This document shows positions 1 through 9,198 of a stretch of 64,000 bases of DNA, piece after piece. The notes beneath the pieces are model-generated. The model was not told where the DNA came from and ran no database searches. It worked only from the letters and a program-made list of their open reading frames with translations. Origin of the DNA: Enterococcus moraviensis ATCC BAA-383 (GTDB lineage: Bacteria; Bacillota; Bacilli; Lactobacillales; Enterococcaceae). The DNA is taken from positions 992,001 through 1,056,000 of the forward strand of contig NZ_ASWB01000001.1 of assembly GCF_000407445.1 (NCBI RefSeq). Reading direction: 5' to 3'. The stretch's first letter is position 1. Every line of letters begins with the position of its first letter. Made by a program: the position numbers and the translations under genes.

Positions 1-1692
1 TGCACCTTGTACATTATTTTGACCGCGAAGTGGATTAACGCCACAGCCAGGTTTTCCGATTTTACCAACGAGCATGGCCATATTCGACATACTCATAACA
101 CCTTCGGTTCCTGTTGAATGCTCCGTTACACCTAAACAGTAGATAATGGGTGCTTTCTCCGCTTTTGCATACAATCTCGCAGCTTTTATTAAATCTTGTG
201 GATCAATGTGACAAATTTCAGCCACTTTTTCTGGTGTATATTCTGCAACTAAACGTTCAAGTGCTTCAAATCCTTCTGTTTTTTCTTCAATAAAGGTTCG
301 ATCAGCTAATCCTTCTTTTAAGATTACATGCATCATCCCATTGGCAAAGGCTACGTTTGTTCCAGCCTGGATTTGTAAATGGAGCTCACAATTTTTTACG
401 AGGTCGATTTTACGTGGATCGACTACGATAACCTTTGCTCCTCGTTGCATCGCTTGTCTAATTTGTGAGCCAATCACTGGATGAGCTTCTTCTGGATTTG
501 ACCCCACTAATAAGATTACGTCAATATCTGTCGTAATGTCTGCAATAGGATTTGTCATGGCACCAGAGCCTAGCGTATGCGCCAACCCATGGACAGACGC
601 CGAGTGACAAACACGAGCACAATTATCTACGTTATTTGTACCAAATGCCGCTCTCATCATTTTTTGGAAAACATAATTATCTTCGTTAATGGAACGTGAA
701 CAAGAAAAACCAGCTAGAGAATCTGGACCATGATCTGTTTTCAATTGACTAAATTTATCTGCAACCAAGGTCAAGGCTTCATCCCATGTCGCTGGTTCAA
801 AAACGCCATTACGCTTAATCAGCGGCTCCGTTAAACGATCACCTGAACCTACAAATTTATACGAAGCAAACTTGCCTTTCACACATAAAAGATTTTTGTT
901 TGCAGCACCATTGATTGGTTCAACACCAACCAATTTATTTCCTTTGATCACAAGATTCATTTGGCAACCAGTCCCACAATGCGGACAAGTGGTCGGAATT
1001 TTTTTGGTTTCCCACTCTCGATAAGTTTTATGATCTTTACTCACTAAGGCACCTGTTGGGCAAGCTGAAACGCAATTCCCACAAGACTCACAAAGTGACT
1101 GATCAAAAGAAGCTCCATAACTAGGCGTCATTTTCGTGTCAAAGCCTCGTTTGGCAATACTAATGACATCTCGTCCTTGGCGCAACTGACAGACCTTAGA
1201 ACAACGCCTACACATAATACACTTTTCTGGATCATACTCAAAAAATGGATTGCTGGTGTCTTCTTGGTGACAAGGCATCCGTTTGCCATCCGTAAAACTG
1301 GTAGCCTCAATTCCATAATCCAAACAATAATCTTGTAGTTTACAGGCTCCATTTTTACCACAAGAGAAACAGTCTAATTTATGATTACTCAACAACAAAT
1401 CTAAAATAAAGCGACGGGAATCATTGACTCTAGGAGAGTTTGTATGAACCACCATTCCTTCTTGGCAGTGAGCCGTACAGGCTGTGGTCAAGCCACCTTT
1501 TCTTCCACCCTCGACTTCAATTGTACACATCCGACATGAACCATCTGGTGCTAATTCCTTCAAATGGCACAGTGTAGGGATTTCTATATTCAACATTGAT
1601 GCAGCTTCTAACACGGTTGTCCCTTTTGGTACCGTAATCTGCTGATCATCGATCGACATCGTAATGGTTGTTGTTTTTAATTTTGTTTCCAT
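1..1692 (-). CDS. fdhA: Formate dehydrogenase alpha subunit, NAD-linked type (C-terminus beyond window)
   Basis: Open from the ATG at 1692 to the window edge (564 codons seen). The order is an N-terminal 2Fe-2S ferredoxin domain (CHLKELAPDGSCRMC), a Cys-rich His/Cys segment, two 4Fe-4S motifs (CIMCRRCSKVC and CESCGNCVSACP), then the molybdopterin oxidoreductase domain opening with CPHCGTGC. This NuoG-like front end is typical of cytoplasmic formate dehydrogenases that pass electrons to NAD. The metal-ligand position reads CARVCHSASV, with Cys362 where E. coli FdhF has selenocysteine, so this is a Cys enzyme. The gene starts one base after the NuoF-like stop, so the two are coupled. Expected reaction: formate + NAD+ to CO2 + NADH, or the reverse. 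The family is typically 850-1000 residues, so roughly a third is missing. Confidence 0.93.
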   Translation of the reverse strand, partial: METKLKTTTITMSIDDQQITVPKGTTVLEAASMLNIEIPTLCHLKELAPDGSCRMCTIEVEGGRKGGLTTACTAHCQEGMVVHTNSPRVNDSRRFILDLLLSNHKLDCFSCGKNGACKLQDYCLDYGIEATSFTDGKRMPCHQEDTSNPFFEYDPEKCIMCRRCSKVCQLRQGRDVISIAKRGFDTKMTPSYGASFDQSLCESCGNCVSACPTGALVSKDHKTYREWETKKIPTTCPHCGTGCQMNLVIKGNKLVGVEPINGAANKNLLCVKGKFASYKFVGSGDRLTEPLIKRNGVFEPATWDEALTLVADKFSQLKTDHGPDSLAGFSCSRSINEDNYVFQKMMRAAFGTNNVDNCARVCHSASVHGLAHTLGSGAMTNPIADITTDIDVILLVGSNPEEAHPVIGSQIRQAMQRGAKVIVVDPRKIDLVKNCELHLQIQAGTNVAFANGMMHVILKEGLADRTFIEEKTEGFEALERLVAEYTPEKVAEICHIDPQDLIKAARLYAKAEKAPIIYCLGVTEHSTGTEGVMSMSNMAMLVGKIGKPGCGVNPLRGQNNVQGA

Positions 1693-1693
1693 C

Positions 1694-2992
1694 TTACCAA
1701 AGCCCCCCTTTTACTGGTGCAACTGCTTCACGGATACCAGCCTCAAATTCCTCAGGAAAATAAGCTAAACCGCTTTTCATTGGATTGGCAACAGACTGGC
1801 CCAATCCGCATGCAGAAAGGTTTGTCACATGTTGCAACATCTTTTCAAGTCGTTCAAGGTCACCTAAAACAGCCGTTTGATTATTGAATTTTGTCAAAAG
1901 CTCCAAAATTCGTGTTGTGCCTAAGCGGCAAGGTGTACATTTACCACAAGATTCGTGTGCAAAAAAGGCAGCGACCTGTACTAAATAATCAACGATGCTC
2001 ACCTGATCATCCATCACAACGATTGCTCCAGAACCAATCGAAAGATCCTTATCCCACAATCCTTCATAGGAATAAATACAATCCTCAAGATTTTGAACAG
2101 CTCCGATCGGTCCTGATTGCCCACCAAAATGAATAAATTTCAATGGTCGACCAGTCGAAGAACCACCGCCGTATTCTTCAGAATAAAGAATGTCCTGCAG
2201 CGATGTGCCAAGATTTACTTCATATAAACCGCGATTTTTAATATGACCAGACAAACAAATCAGTTTAGTGCCACCACCATCTTCCGTTCCAAGATCCCGA
2301 TAAGCTTGTCCTCCTTCACGTAAAATCACAGGAATTCCCGCAAATGATTCAACATTATTCACTAAAGTAGGCTGTAGATACAAACCAACGTCTGCTAAAT
2401 GTGGTGGTTTTACTCTTGGTCGACCCGTTTTGCCTTCGATTGAATTTAAAAGAGCTGAATTTTCTCCACAAACATACGCTCCAGCACCTGAAATAATCGT
2501 GATTTTATAGTTAAAACCAGGAATTCCTAAAATATTTTCTCCTAAAAAACCAGCTTTTTCCGCATTATCCAATGCTTCTTGAAAGATTTTTTGAATGCGT
2601 AAATATTCACCCCGTATATAGATATACCCTGCTTTAGCAGAAAAAAGATAGCCAGCGATTACCATTCCTTCAATGACACTCAAGGGATCATGTTCTAATA
2701 ACGCCTTATCTTTAAACGTTCCTGGCTCTCCTTCATCAGCATTACAAACAATGTATTTCGTGTCGCCTTTGGCCCCATATAAATGCCGCCATTTTTTTCC
2801 TAATGGGAAAGCCGCTCCACCGCGTCCTCGTAAATGAGCTAAATCCAGTTCATCCAAAATAGCTTCTTTTTCCATTTCAATTGCCTTCAATAGACCAGAA
2901 AATCCATGATATTTCTGATATTCTTCAACACTGGTAGCTTGTTTCATTTTACTGATACGTTCTAACAAAACGGGTTGATTTCTTTTGATCAT
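1694..2992 (-). CDS. NADH-binding flavoprotein subunit of formate dehydrogenase (NuoF/HymB-like)
   Basis: 432 residues. The FMN/NADH fold is marked by GRGGAAFPLGKKW near the N-terminus, NADEGEPGTFKD and GAGAYVCGENSALLNSIEG. A C-terminal 4Fe-4S motif, ESCGKCTPCRLGT, follows, with a further Cys in LSACGLGQ. It should transfer electrons between NAD(H) and the FdhA iron-sulfur chain. I start it at the ATG at 2992, which has AGGAGG seven bases upstream; a start at 3022 would add ten residues, overlap the NuoE-like gene and has no such site. It lies 11 bases after the NuoE-like stop and one base before fdhA. At about 430 residues it is near a plain NuoF and lacks the N-terminal thioredoxin-like extension of HydB proteins, a role filled by the separate upstream gene. 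Confidence 0.92.
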   Translation of the reverse strand: MIKRNQPVLLERISKMKQATSVEEYQKYHGFSGLLKAIEMEKEAILDELDLAHLRGRGGAAFPLGKKWRHLYGAKGDTKYIVCNADEGEPGTFKDKALLEHDPLSVIEGMVIAGYLFSAKAGYIYIRGEYLRIQKIFQEALDNAEKAGFLGENILGIPGFNYKITIISGAGAYVCGENSALLNSIEGKTGRPRVKPPHLADVGLYLQPTLVNNVESFAGIPVILREGGQAYRDLGTEDGGGTKLICLSGHIKNRGLYEVNLGTSLQDILYSEEYGGGSSTGRPLKFIHFGGQSGPIGAVQNLEDCIYSYEGLWDKDLSIGSGAIVVMDDQVSIVDYLVQVAAFFAHESCGKCTPCRLGTTRILELLTKFNNQTAVLGDLERLEKMLQHVTNLSACGLGQSVANPMKSGLAYFPEEFEAGIREAVAPVKGGLW

Positions 2993-3003
2993 CTTTCTTC
3001 CTC

Positions 3004-3492
3004 CTATAGCTTCTGATAACATCCACGTTGGAGGTCATCGATCAATTGATAAACTTTTGCTTCCGTCAAATCAGCAAATACAGTATCTTTGATTTTGATC
3101 ACAGGTCCTTTGTCACAGGCTCCGATACACGGAATACTATGATACATAAACAATCCGTCAGGTGTCGGTTGATCTTGAGATACTTCTAAAATCGTCTCTA
3201 ATAGCTCAGCCAATTTATCACCACCTGTAAAAAGACAGGGTGTGCTATTGCATATTTTCAATACGTATTTTGCTTGTGGTTCTGCCTTCAAAATAGCGTA
3301 AAAGCTCACTATCTCATAAACCCGTGCTTGGGACAAATGCAATCGATCTGCAACAAGCTTTGCCGTTTCTTCGTCGATATACCCTTCTTCAGATGCATAT
3401 TGAATGGCAATCAACATGTTTAATATACGCTGTGGATCTGAATCATTTTCTAAAATAATTGCTTCTTTTTCTGATAAACTTAATGAACTCAT
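3004..3492 (-). CDS. 2Fe-2S thioredoxin-like subunit of formate dehydrogenase (NuoE/HymA-like)
   Basis: 162 residues. An N-terminal helical part containing ARVYEIVSFYAIL, the classic NuoE helix, precedes a thioredoxin-like 2Fe-2S domain with Cys ligands in CNSTPC and CIGAC. In NuoE relatives this cluster accepts electrons from FMN in the NuoF partner. The start overlaps the stop of the P-loop gene upstream as ATGA, and AGGAGAG precedes it. With the next two genes it forms a three-subunit NAD-dependent formate dehydrogenase. Confidence 0.92.
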   Translation of the reverse strand: MSSLSLSEKEAIILENDSDPQRILNMLIAIQYASEEGYIDEETAKLVADRLHLSQARVYEIVSFYAILKAEPQAKYVLKICNSTPCLFTGGDKLAELLETILEVSQDQPTPDGLFMYHSIPCIGACDKGPVIKIKDTVFADLTEAKVYQLIDDLQRGCYQKL

Positions 3493-4091
3493 ACTTTTTC
3501 TCTCCTATTTTCTACGTTGTTCTCTGAAAATCGAACACCGTTTTTGGTTTTAGTTAGGATAAATGTATCCAGTACCTTTGATGTCTCTATAATAAAATCA
3601 GCCCGATCAATGACATTTTCTGCTGTCTTTTTGATCCCTTTTTGATTGTCCATCATCAGAAATAAACCAGGTTTCACAACTTCACGAATTGAATTGGATT
3701 CACAGATAATCAACGTGTCTCTTGGTACAAACTGAAGAAATGATAAAAATCCTTCTAATAAATGATCATGAAATACTTTTAGTAAATAGACTTTCTTACA
3801 TCCTGCTTTTAATAATTCCATCGTGTCCTTCGATCCATTGTGATTCGTTTCTTCAATTAGTTCATAACCTTCATCAATACTTGTACAAATACCACACCCA
3901 GTTTCTCCTCGTTGGCATTTTCCGCGTGCGCCGCTGATTGTAATAATCTTTAAGCCATACATAGTAAAACGGTGTTGATTTTTAGCGATAATTTTTTTGG
4001 CGATGGTGGTTTTCCCACTGTTACGGCCAGTAGAACCGATTTGGACCATATTGTTGATTTCAATACTTTTCGTAAATACCATCTGGCTCAC
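3489..4091 (-). CDS. P-loop NTPase in the formate dehydrogenase operon (MobB-like)
   Basis: Up to 200 residues with an early Walker A, GSTGRNSGKTT, a Cys-rich loop CQRGETGCGIC, and a later ICESNSIREVVKPGLF stretch typical of the MobB/molybdopterin-guanine-dinucleotide-associated GTPase fold. Its place between a formate channel and formate dehydrogenase genes suggests a role in cofactor maturation or insertion. The start is uncertain: GTG at 4091 has an AAGGAAG site at usable spacing but overlaps the channel gene by 32 bases; ATG at 4082 and ATG at 4052 are alternatives. The three-Cys loop is not part of the usual MobB description and could bind metal. Precise substrate unknown. Confidence 0.65.
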   Translation of the reverse strand: MSQMVFTKSIEINNMVQIGSTGRNSGKTTIAKKIIAKNQHRFTMYGLKIITISGARGKCQRGETGCGICTSIDEGYELIEETNHNGSKDTMELLKAGCKKVYLLKVFHDHLLEGFLSFLQFVPRDTLIICESNSIREVVKPGLFLMMDNQKGIKKTAENVIDRADFIIETSKVLDTFILTKTKNGVRFSENNVENRREKV

Positions 4092-4869
4092 CCACTTCCT
4101 TCTTTTCAGCCGTTACAAACATTAGTGGTACAGCTAAAAATAAACTGCCGCCAACTGCATTTCCCAAAAAGACAACCACTGTATTCAGAAGATAATCAGA
4201 CCATTGAATCGTACTAGCATTAGAAAAAATAGCTGCTGGAATAATGAAGGCATTTGCGACAACGTGTTGAAAACCGCAAACGACAAACACCATAACTGGA
4301 AACCAAAGACCAAACATTTTACCAAGATATGTTTTTCCCATTGCACCTAGATAAACGGCTAAGCAGACGAATATATTACACCCAATTCCAGAAATAAATG
4401 CTACAAGAGGCGGGTCTGCGATTTTAGCTTGTGCAACGGAAACTGTCTTTTCCAAAAAGGCCCCTTCTGTTAAGCCAACAATGTGACCAAAGAAATAAGC
4501 AACGATCATGCCACCAATACAGTTGGTAATTAACACAATTAGCCAGTTAAACACTAAACTTTTTCCACTTATCTTTTTCTGTAAAACACCTAACGTCATT
4601 ACCATCATATTTCCCGTTGCCAGTTCACCACCAAAGAAAGTAAGCGCTATCAATCCGATTGGAAACAAACAACCACCTAGAAAAGTTGAAAAACCTCCCC
4701 AACTTTTTGGCACAGTTCCTGAGATTCTGATAAAGGAGAGATACCCTAATGCAATAAAAAAACCGGCCATAATCCCCAACACACTTAATCTAAAAAACGA
4801 TAACTGACTTTTGGCAACTGCTTTGTCCCCTAAACTTGTAACAACGTCTTGACTACTTTCAAAATCCAT
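4060..4869 (-). CDS. Formate/nitrite transporter family channel (FocA/FdhC-like)
   Basis: 269 residues with six predicted membrane segments. FNT signatures are visible: FFGGELATGNMM, NCIGGMIVAYFFGH, and GFQHVVANAFIIP with the family's central His. FNT proteins are pentameric channels for small monovalent anions such as formate. Position directly before the formate dehydrogenase genes argues for formate import or export. The C-terminus overlaps the P-loop gene. Confidence 0.9.
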   Translation of the reverse strand: MDFESSQDVVTSLGDKAVAKSQLSFFRLSVLGIMAGFFIALGYLSFIRISGTVPKSWGGFSTFLGGCLFPIGLIALTFFGGELATGNMMVMTLGVLQKKISGKSLVFNWLIVLITNCIGGMIVAYFFGHIVGLTEGAFLEKTVSVAQAKIADPPLVAFISGIGCNIFVCLAVYLGAMGKTYLGKMFGLWFPVMVFVVCGFQHVVANAFIIPAAIFSNASTIQWSDYLLNTVVVFLGNAVGGSLFLAVPLMFVTAEKKEVGEPDGIYEKY

Positions 4870-4895
4870 CTCAAACTCCCTTCATGAAACTTGAT

Positions 4896-5477
4896 TTATT
4901 GAATCCATAACGGTAACTCTTTTGGTGAATTGACATTTTTCAATCTGACAGAAGAATCCAAGAGAATTTCTTTCACTAAAAATCGATCAAATTGTTTTTT
5001 GATACGCCAGTCATTTGTGGTAAGTTGTTGTTTCAAAATCGGTAAACAAGAACGATGATAAAAAGTAAATAATGGCTCTAAACGGTTATCTTGTACACAA
5101 ATGACGACATCGTATGAAGCAATAAACGTAGCCATTCTCCGAATCAAATCGATATTCAAATTAGGAATATCACAAGCAACTACGAAGAGAAACTCTGTTT
5201 CACAATTTTCTAGTGCTGTGACCAACCCACCTAGAGGGCCTTTTTCTGGATAATGGTCTTCTACTATTTCAATTTGAGAAAAAATTTGTGGAAATTTGTT
5301 TCGCTTATTAGTAACAAGTAAACTTTCTGGAAAAATCTTTTTCAATTGCTTGATAGTTCTCAACAACATAAATTCGCCATCTATTTGAAGCAAAGACTTG
5401 TCAAAACCCATTCTTGAACTTTTGCCGCCACATAAAATGGCTACCGTACAGTTTGCTATCTGATTTATAATGATCAC
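4896..5477 (-). CDS. mobA: Molybdenum cofactor guanylyltransferase
   Basis: 193 residues with the nucleotidyltransferase signature LCGGKSSRMGFDKSLL near the N-terminus, then PLGGLVTAL and VVACDIPNL, matching MobA. MobA adds GMP to molybdopterin to make the MGD cofactor used by formate dehydrogenases. It is the first gene of the operon, 26 bases before the channel gene. The only start giving a full N-terminus is GTG at 5477 with a weak AGAGG abutting it, so the start is uncertain. Confidence 0.85.
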   Translation of the reverse strand: MIIINQIANCTVAILCGGKSSRMGFDKSLLQIDGEFMLLRTIKQLKKIFPESLLVTNKRNKFPQIFSQIEIVEDHYPEKGPLGGLVTALENCETEFLFVVACDIPNLNIDLIRRMATFIASYDVVICVQDNRLEPLFTFYHRSCLPILKQQLTTNDWRIKKQFDRFLVKEILLDSSVRLKNVNSPKELPLWIQ

Positions 5478-5790
5478 CTCTCATTTTTAACGTGCAGTGA
5501 ACGGTTTCAGTTCTACTGAAATGCTCTCACAAGCTAAATATTTATTATTACTAAAAAATATTTTTTAGTAATAACTTTTATTCTATTATAAAACATCCTT
5601 CCAACAAGTCAATTATTATTTTAGTATTTCTTACCTCGATTTAGTTTAACACTACGTTCATTCGGATCTATAAGGATCCTTTATTGATGAAAAAAACTTC
5701 TATTTTTTTTAGAAAATCCAGCTTAAACTGCACTAATGCCTATGTAGATAAGGTATACTAGAATTGACATAATCAAGGAGGTTACTTTTA
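5478..5790. promoter_or_regulatory. Divergent intergenic region between mobA and the AIM24-family gene
   Basis: 313 bases without a gene, very AT-rich, carrying promoters for both divergent units. On the plus strand a TATACT -10 box sits at 5754-5759, about 30 bases before the AIM24 start. No clear operator or riboswitch was recognised. Confidence 0.5.
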
Positions 5791-6489
5791 ATGAACTATA
5801 CAATGACAGAAAATACCGTTTTCCCTTTAGTAGAAGTAGGGTTAAAAACAGGTGAAAGCATCCAATTAGAAAGTGGTGCAATGGTTTATCACAATGGTGA
5901 GATCAATCTTGAAGGAAAAATGAATAGCAACGGAAAATCTGGTTTGGGCGGAGCAATTCGTGCGTTAGGTCGTTCAATGTCTAGCGGGGAAAGTTTCTTT
6001 ATCACAAAAGCATCTGGTCTAACCGATACTGCTAAAGTTGTTTTAGCGCCTTCAACTCCAGGTACTATCAAGGAACTTCAAGTCGGTTCAGAGCATTGGC
6101 GCTTAAATACAGGGGCATTCTTAGCTTGTGATGCTAGTGTCTCTTATAATATGAAACGTCAAAAACTAAGTGGGGCCATTTTTGGTGGTACCGGTGGATT
6201 ATTCGTAATGGAAACAGCGGGTTCTGGATCGTTATTGATCAATAGTTACGGGGATATCGTAGAAATTCAACTAGATGGAACCAAGCCATTTGTCGTAGAC
6301 AATCAACACGTTGTCGCTTGGTCAGAATCATTAGATTACACTATTAAAGTTGCTTCTGGTATTTTTGGTTTTACAACAGGTGAAGGTGTGGTCAATGAAT
6401 TTAATGGCACTGGCACAATCATGATTCAAACAAGAAACATCGAAGGCTTAGCTGGTTTGATCAGCCCTTTTGTTAGCTCTGGTTCATAA
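5791..6489 (+). CDS. AIM24/TIGR00266-family protein
   Basis: 232 residues preceded by AAGGAGG. Glycine-rich beta-strand sequence with the family's LESGAMVYH near the N-terminus, SGESFF, then TGAFLACDASV and GGLFVMETAGSGSLLINSYG. This matches the AIM24 (DUF124) family, a beta-barrel-like fold found in many bacteria with no settled biochemical role. Full length for the family. It is one of very few plus-strand genes here and appears monocistronic. The function cannot be named from sequence. Confidence 0.85.
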   Translation: MNYTMTENTVFPLVEVGLKTGESIQLESGAMVYHNGEINLEGKMNSNGKSGLGGAIRALGRSMSSGESFFITKASGLTDTAKVVLAPSTPGTIKELQVGSEHWRLNTGAFLACDASVSYNMKRQKLSGAIFGGTGGLFVMETAGSGSLLINSYGDIVEIQLDGTKPFVVDNQHVVAWSESLDYTIKVASGIFGFTTGEGVVNEFNGTGTIMIQTRNIEGLAGLISPFVSSGS

Positions 6490-6542
6490 AAAAAGATGAA
6501 ACAAAAGGGGTTGCTTCTGTTCCATCAGTCTATTCAGGTTCT

Positions 6543-6584
6543 AAGTGAGTGTGGCATACCTTTTTTAGTATATCATACTCACTT
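6543..6584 (+). terminator. Hairpin after the AIM24-family gene
   Basis: Seventeen-base arms (6543-6559 and 6568-6584) pair almost fully if G-U pairs are allowed. The loop is T-rich and only a weak T-run follows, so it is a plausible but not textbook terminator. Confidence 0.5.
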
Positions 6585-6779
6585 CATTGTATTCTTCTAA
6601 CAATCCATAATAGCCATGCAAATGTCACTGAGCTTTCTTTTTCAACTCATTCTGAACCATAATTTCATTATTAAAATTAGTAAGATATCATAAAAAACAA
6701 CAAAAACTCACTGATTTTCCTACAAGTTTTTTTTCCTCTTTTTGACAATTTTCAGCGATTTAGGATTTTAACTCTACCA

Positions 6780-6822
6780 AAATAAGTGAGATATACCTCG
6801 CTACGTTATGTCTCACTTATTT
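6780..6822. repeat. Inverted repeat with perfect 12-base arms
   Basis: AAATAAGTGAGA at 6780-6791 and its exact complement at 6811-6822, followed by CATTTTAT. It shares the core AAGTGAG with the hairpin at 6543-6584. It could end transcripts from either direction. Confidence 0.5.
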
Positions 6823-7050
6823 CATTTTATAACATTCCTTAGAATTTATTCCGGGTATTGTTTTAACAAAATCATATATTCTGGATATTTGTGTAAATTG
6901 TTTTTAAGATGTTTTTTGTTTGAATGTAAGAAACTATTCCGCTTGATTGCAAAATAAATCCGGATACCGATTCCTGCTAAAACAAATAACAATAGAGGAA
7001 ATTTTTACCCTTGTTGCTGCAATTTTTATTCAAATTTTACTAACTCTTTT

Positions 7051-7446
7051 TTATTTCAAACAACTAAATCGCTCTACTCCAGGATACTTTTCACCTAAAC
7101 TATTAATTGTAAAGTCTGACTTCTTATAAAATCCAACAGCATCCTTATCCGTTTCAGCAAAAATTTTAGAAGGAGCATATGTTTTCACTATATAATCTAT
7201 CATATTGCTTCCAATTCGTTTATGTCTGTACGCTTTTTTTGTTGCTATATGTTTGATTTCTATCCTATTATTTTCCAGCATCTGAATACCGATACATCCT
7301 ACTAAAATAGTCTTATCATAATGTAGATATAAAATCCAATCGTTATAGTCTAAATACTTTTTCAATTCATCGTCCACTTTATTTCTTGCTGTAGCTTGAC
7401 TGAGTAATTCTTTGATTTCTTTGGTGATAATCGTAATTTTTTCCAT
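7051..7446 (-). CDS. GNAT-family N-acetyltransferase
   Basis: 131 residues. The acetyl-CoA binding region reads IKHIATKKAYRHKRIGSNMID, the R/Q-x-x-G-x-G/A pattern of GNAT motif A, followed by a C-terminal AVGFYKKSDF typical of motif B. It transfers an acetyl group from acetyl-CoA to an unknown amine. Monocistronic, with AAAGGAGAT before the ATG. Confidence 0.8.
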   Translation of the reverse strand: MEKITIITKEIKELLSQATARNKVDDELKKYLDYNDWILYLHYDKTILVGCIGIQMLENNRIEIKHIATKKAYRHKRIGSNMIDYIVKTYAPSKIFAETDKDAVGFYKKSDFTINSLGEKYPGVERFSCLK

Positions 7447-7541
7447 TATATAATCTCCTTTCCATCCCTTGTTTATTCTAAATTAACTGATTCTCCTAAA
7501 GAATACTAGTCCCTTTTCGTTTTCTCACTTGATAAACCTGA

Positions 7542-7690
7542 AAAAAATAAAAAAAGTGTCTAGGACATAACTCTGCGAGTTATATCCCAGACACCTAGTA
7601 TCCGAATAAACAATGGGAGCAAATGGTCCTCGCTGCTTCGAGGATCGGAGTGAAACGAGAACCCTAGAGGCAGAAGCAACTCCTACTGTC
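7542..7690 (-). repeat. Dispersed intergenic repeat, copy 1 (short form), containing a minus-strand terminator
   Basis: About 130 bases (7556-7684) are nearly identical to 52385-52514. At its low-coordinate end is an 18-base stem (7556-7594) with a GCA-type loop; read on the minus strand it is followed by a long T-rich tract (7542-7555), making an ideal terminator for the sucrose operon. A second hairpin (around 7627-7650) precedes it in transcription. Compared with the copy at 52385 it lacks about 95 internal bases. Both copies lie just after a minus-strand gene in the same orientation. Confidence 0.75.
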
Positions 7691-7728
7691 ACAACCTATT
7701 TAAATACTTACACATGCCTATTCCTTTT

Positions 7729-9198
7729 TTATTCATAACTCCATTGTGTTATATCAATTTGTGCTGTACCATTTTCTGCAAACAATTCAATAAAACGACT
7801 GTCTTCTTTTGGAAAGATTCGACTAGAAAAAACGGCTTCTCCATCATTAACAAATACTTCAATTGAGGATTGATCTAGAAAAATAGTCAATTGAATAGTC
7901 GGTTGCTGGTAGATCATTTTTCTCACTGTCCCAAAGTCAGTTGCTACTGGTATGCCTGACTGAGTGCGATCCAAACTAAAATATTTAGATTCTCGATCTA
8001 ACAAACAAACTGTTTCTTCATTTTCTCCAACGCTAAAGGCAATTCCTGCTTTTTTGGCATCTTCTACCTTTATCGTGACTTGGTATTCTCCTGCTTCTGA
8101 AAAGATTGTCTTTAATCGTTCACGACTACTTGCTACTCGTACCTGCTGATGCTTTGTTTTTACTCGTTTTTGTTTCAATTCCTGAAGTGGCTGTTGCTGA
8201 ATTCGGCCATTTTTTATAGATAATTCCCTTGGAGTCGTTAAACAATTTGCCCAGCCATCCTTATCACTTGGGTAGTCCGTGTCAGGCAAGCCCATCCAGC
8301 CAATTAAGATTTGTCGGCCATCAGGAGTTTGTGTGGTTTGAGGCGCGTAAAAATCAAAGCCCTTATCCAACTCTTGAAATGCATGCGTATCAAAAGAGAC
8401 CATTTGCTCGTCAAATTCCCCAATAAAAACACCCGAATGATAAATATTTTGAAAATCATTTCCTTTTGCTTTTAAACCCTGCGGTGACACTAATAGTACC
8501 TCTTGTCCTTGAAGCGAAAAATAGTCTGGACATTCCCACATAAAGCCAAACGATTCATGATTTGTTTTTAGTTCCTGTTTAAATTTCCACGACTTCAAAT
8601 CATCGGACACATAGACGAGTAAACACCCTTCTAATGCCTCTCGTTGTGCACCAACTAGCATATAATAGTGATTGCCTTTTTTGAACACTTTAGGATCTCG
8701 AAAATTATGTGTGTACTGTTTCGGAGGTCCACTGATAACTGGTTCTGTTACCTTTTCTATTTTGCCATCGCTTGAAAGAATCGCCAAGCATTGAGAAGAA
8801 CGCCGCTGCCATGTTTCATTTCGATGATTTCCTGTATAAAATAAATACAACTGCTCTTCTTCCACAAAACCCGTTCCAGAAAATATCCCGTGGGATTCAT
8901 GAGGAAATTCTGGCATTAAGGCCACACCTTCCTCTTGCCAATCCACTAAATCAGCGCTGGTTAGATGATACCAATGCTTCATCCCATGAACAGCTCCAAA
9001 GGGAAACCATTGATAAAATAGATGATACTTGCCATTATAATAGCAAAATCCATTTGGATCATTCAACAAACCATAATTTGGCTGAATATGATACGTTTGC
9101 CGCCAGATACTCTTTGTGACTTTCGCTTCTAATGCGGACAGTTCCCCATCCTTAGCATCCGTTATCGCTCGATAGCGTTGTTCATTGCTCCAGCTCAT
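7729..9198 (-). CDS. scrB: Sucrose-6-phosphate hydrolase, GH32
   Basis: 489 residues. GH32 beta-fructosidase signatures in order: NYGLLNDPNGFCYYNGKYHL with the nucleophile Asp in NDPNG, FRDPKVF (the RDP transition-state motif) and MWECPDYF with the acid/base Glu. A C-terminal beta-sandwich follows. It hydrolyses sucrose-6-phosphate to glucose-6-phosphate and fructose. The start overlaps the PTS gene stop by four bases (ATGA), so the two are translationally coupled. It is the last gene of the operon and ends before the repeat-borne terminator. Confidence 0.9.
   Translation of the reverse strand: MSWSNEQRYRAITDAKDGELSALEAKVTKSIWRQTYHIQPNYGLLNDPNGFCYYNGKYHLFYQWFPFGAVHGMKHWYHLTSADLVDWQEEGVALMPEFPHESHGIFSGTGFVEEEQLYLFYTGNHRNETWQRRSSQCLAILSSDGKIEKVTEPVISGPPKQYTHNFRDPKVFKKGNHYYMLVGAQREALEGCLLVYVSDDLKSWKFKQELKTNHESFGFMWECPDYFSLQGQEVLLVSPQGLKAKGNDFQNIYHSGVFIGEFDEQMVSFDTHAFQELDKGFDFYAPQTTQTPDGRQILIGWMGLPDTDYPSDKDGWANCLTTPRELSIKNGRIQQQPLQELKQKRVKTKHQQVRVASSRERLKTIFSEAGEYQVTIKVEDAKKAGIAFSVGENEETVCLLDRESKYFSLDRTQSGIPVATDFGTVRKMIYQQPTIQLTIFLDQSSIEVFVNDGEAVFSSRIFPKEDSRFIELFAENGTAQIDITQWSYE

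Larger units (their letters stand above)
6490..7050. other. Gene-free spacer with two inverted repeats
   Basis: 561 bases with no credible gene; the short plus-strand frame at 6947-7129 runs antisense to the acetyltransferase. It holds two separate hairpins, one just after the AIM24 gene and one near 6800, and otherwise only AT-rich sequence. Confidence 0.6.

Noticed and set aside
1128-1361. 77-codon minus-strand frame
   Set aside because: It lies inside fdhA in another frame; the fdhA frame has the clear iron-sulfur motifs.
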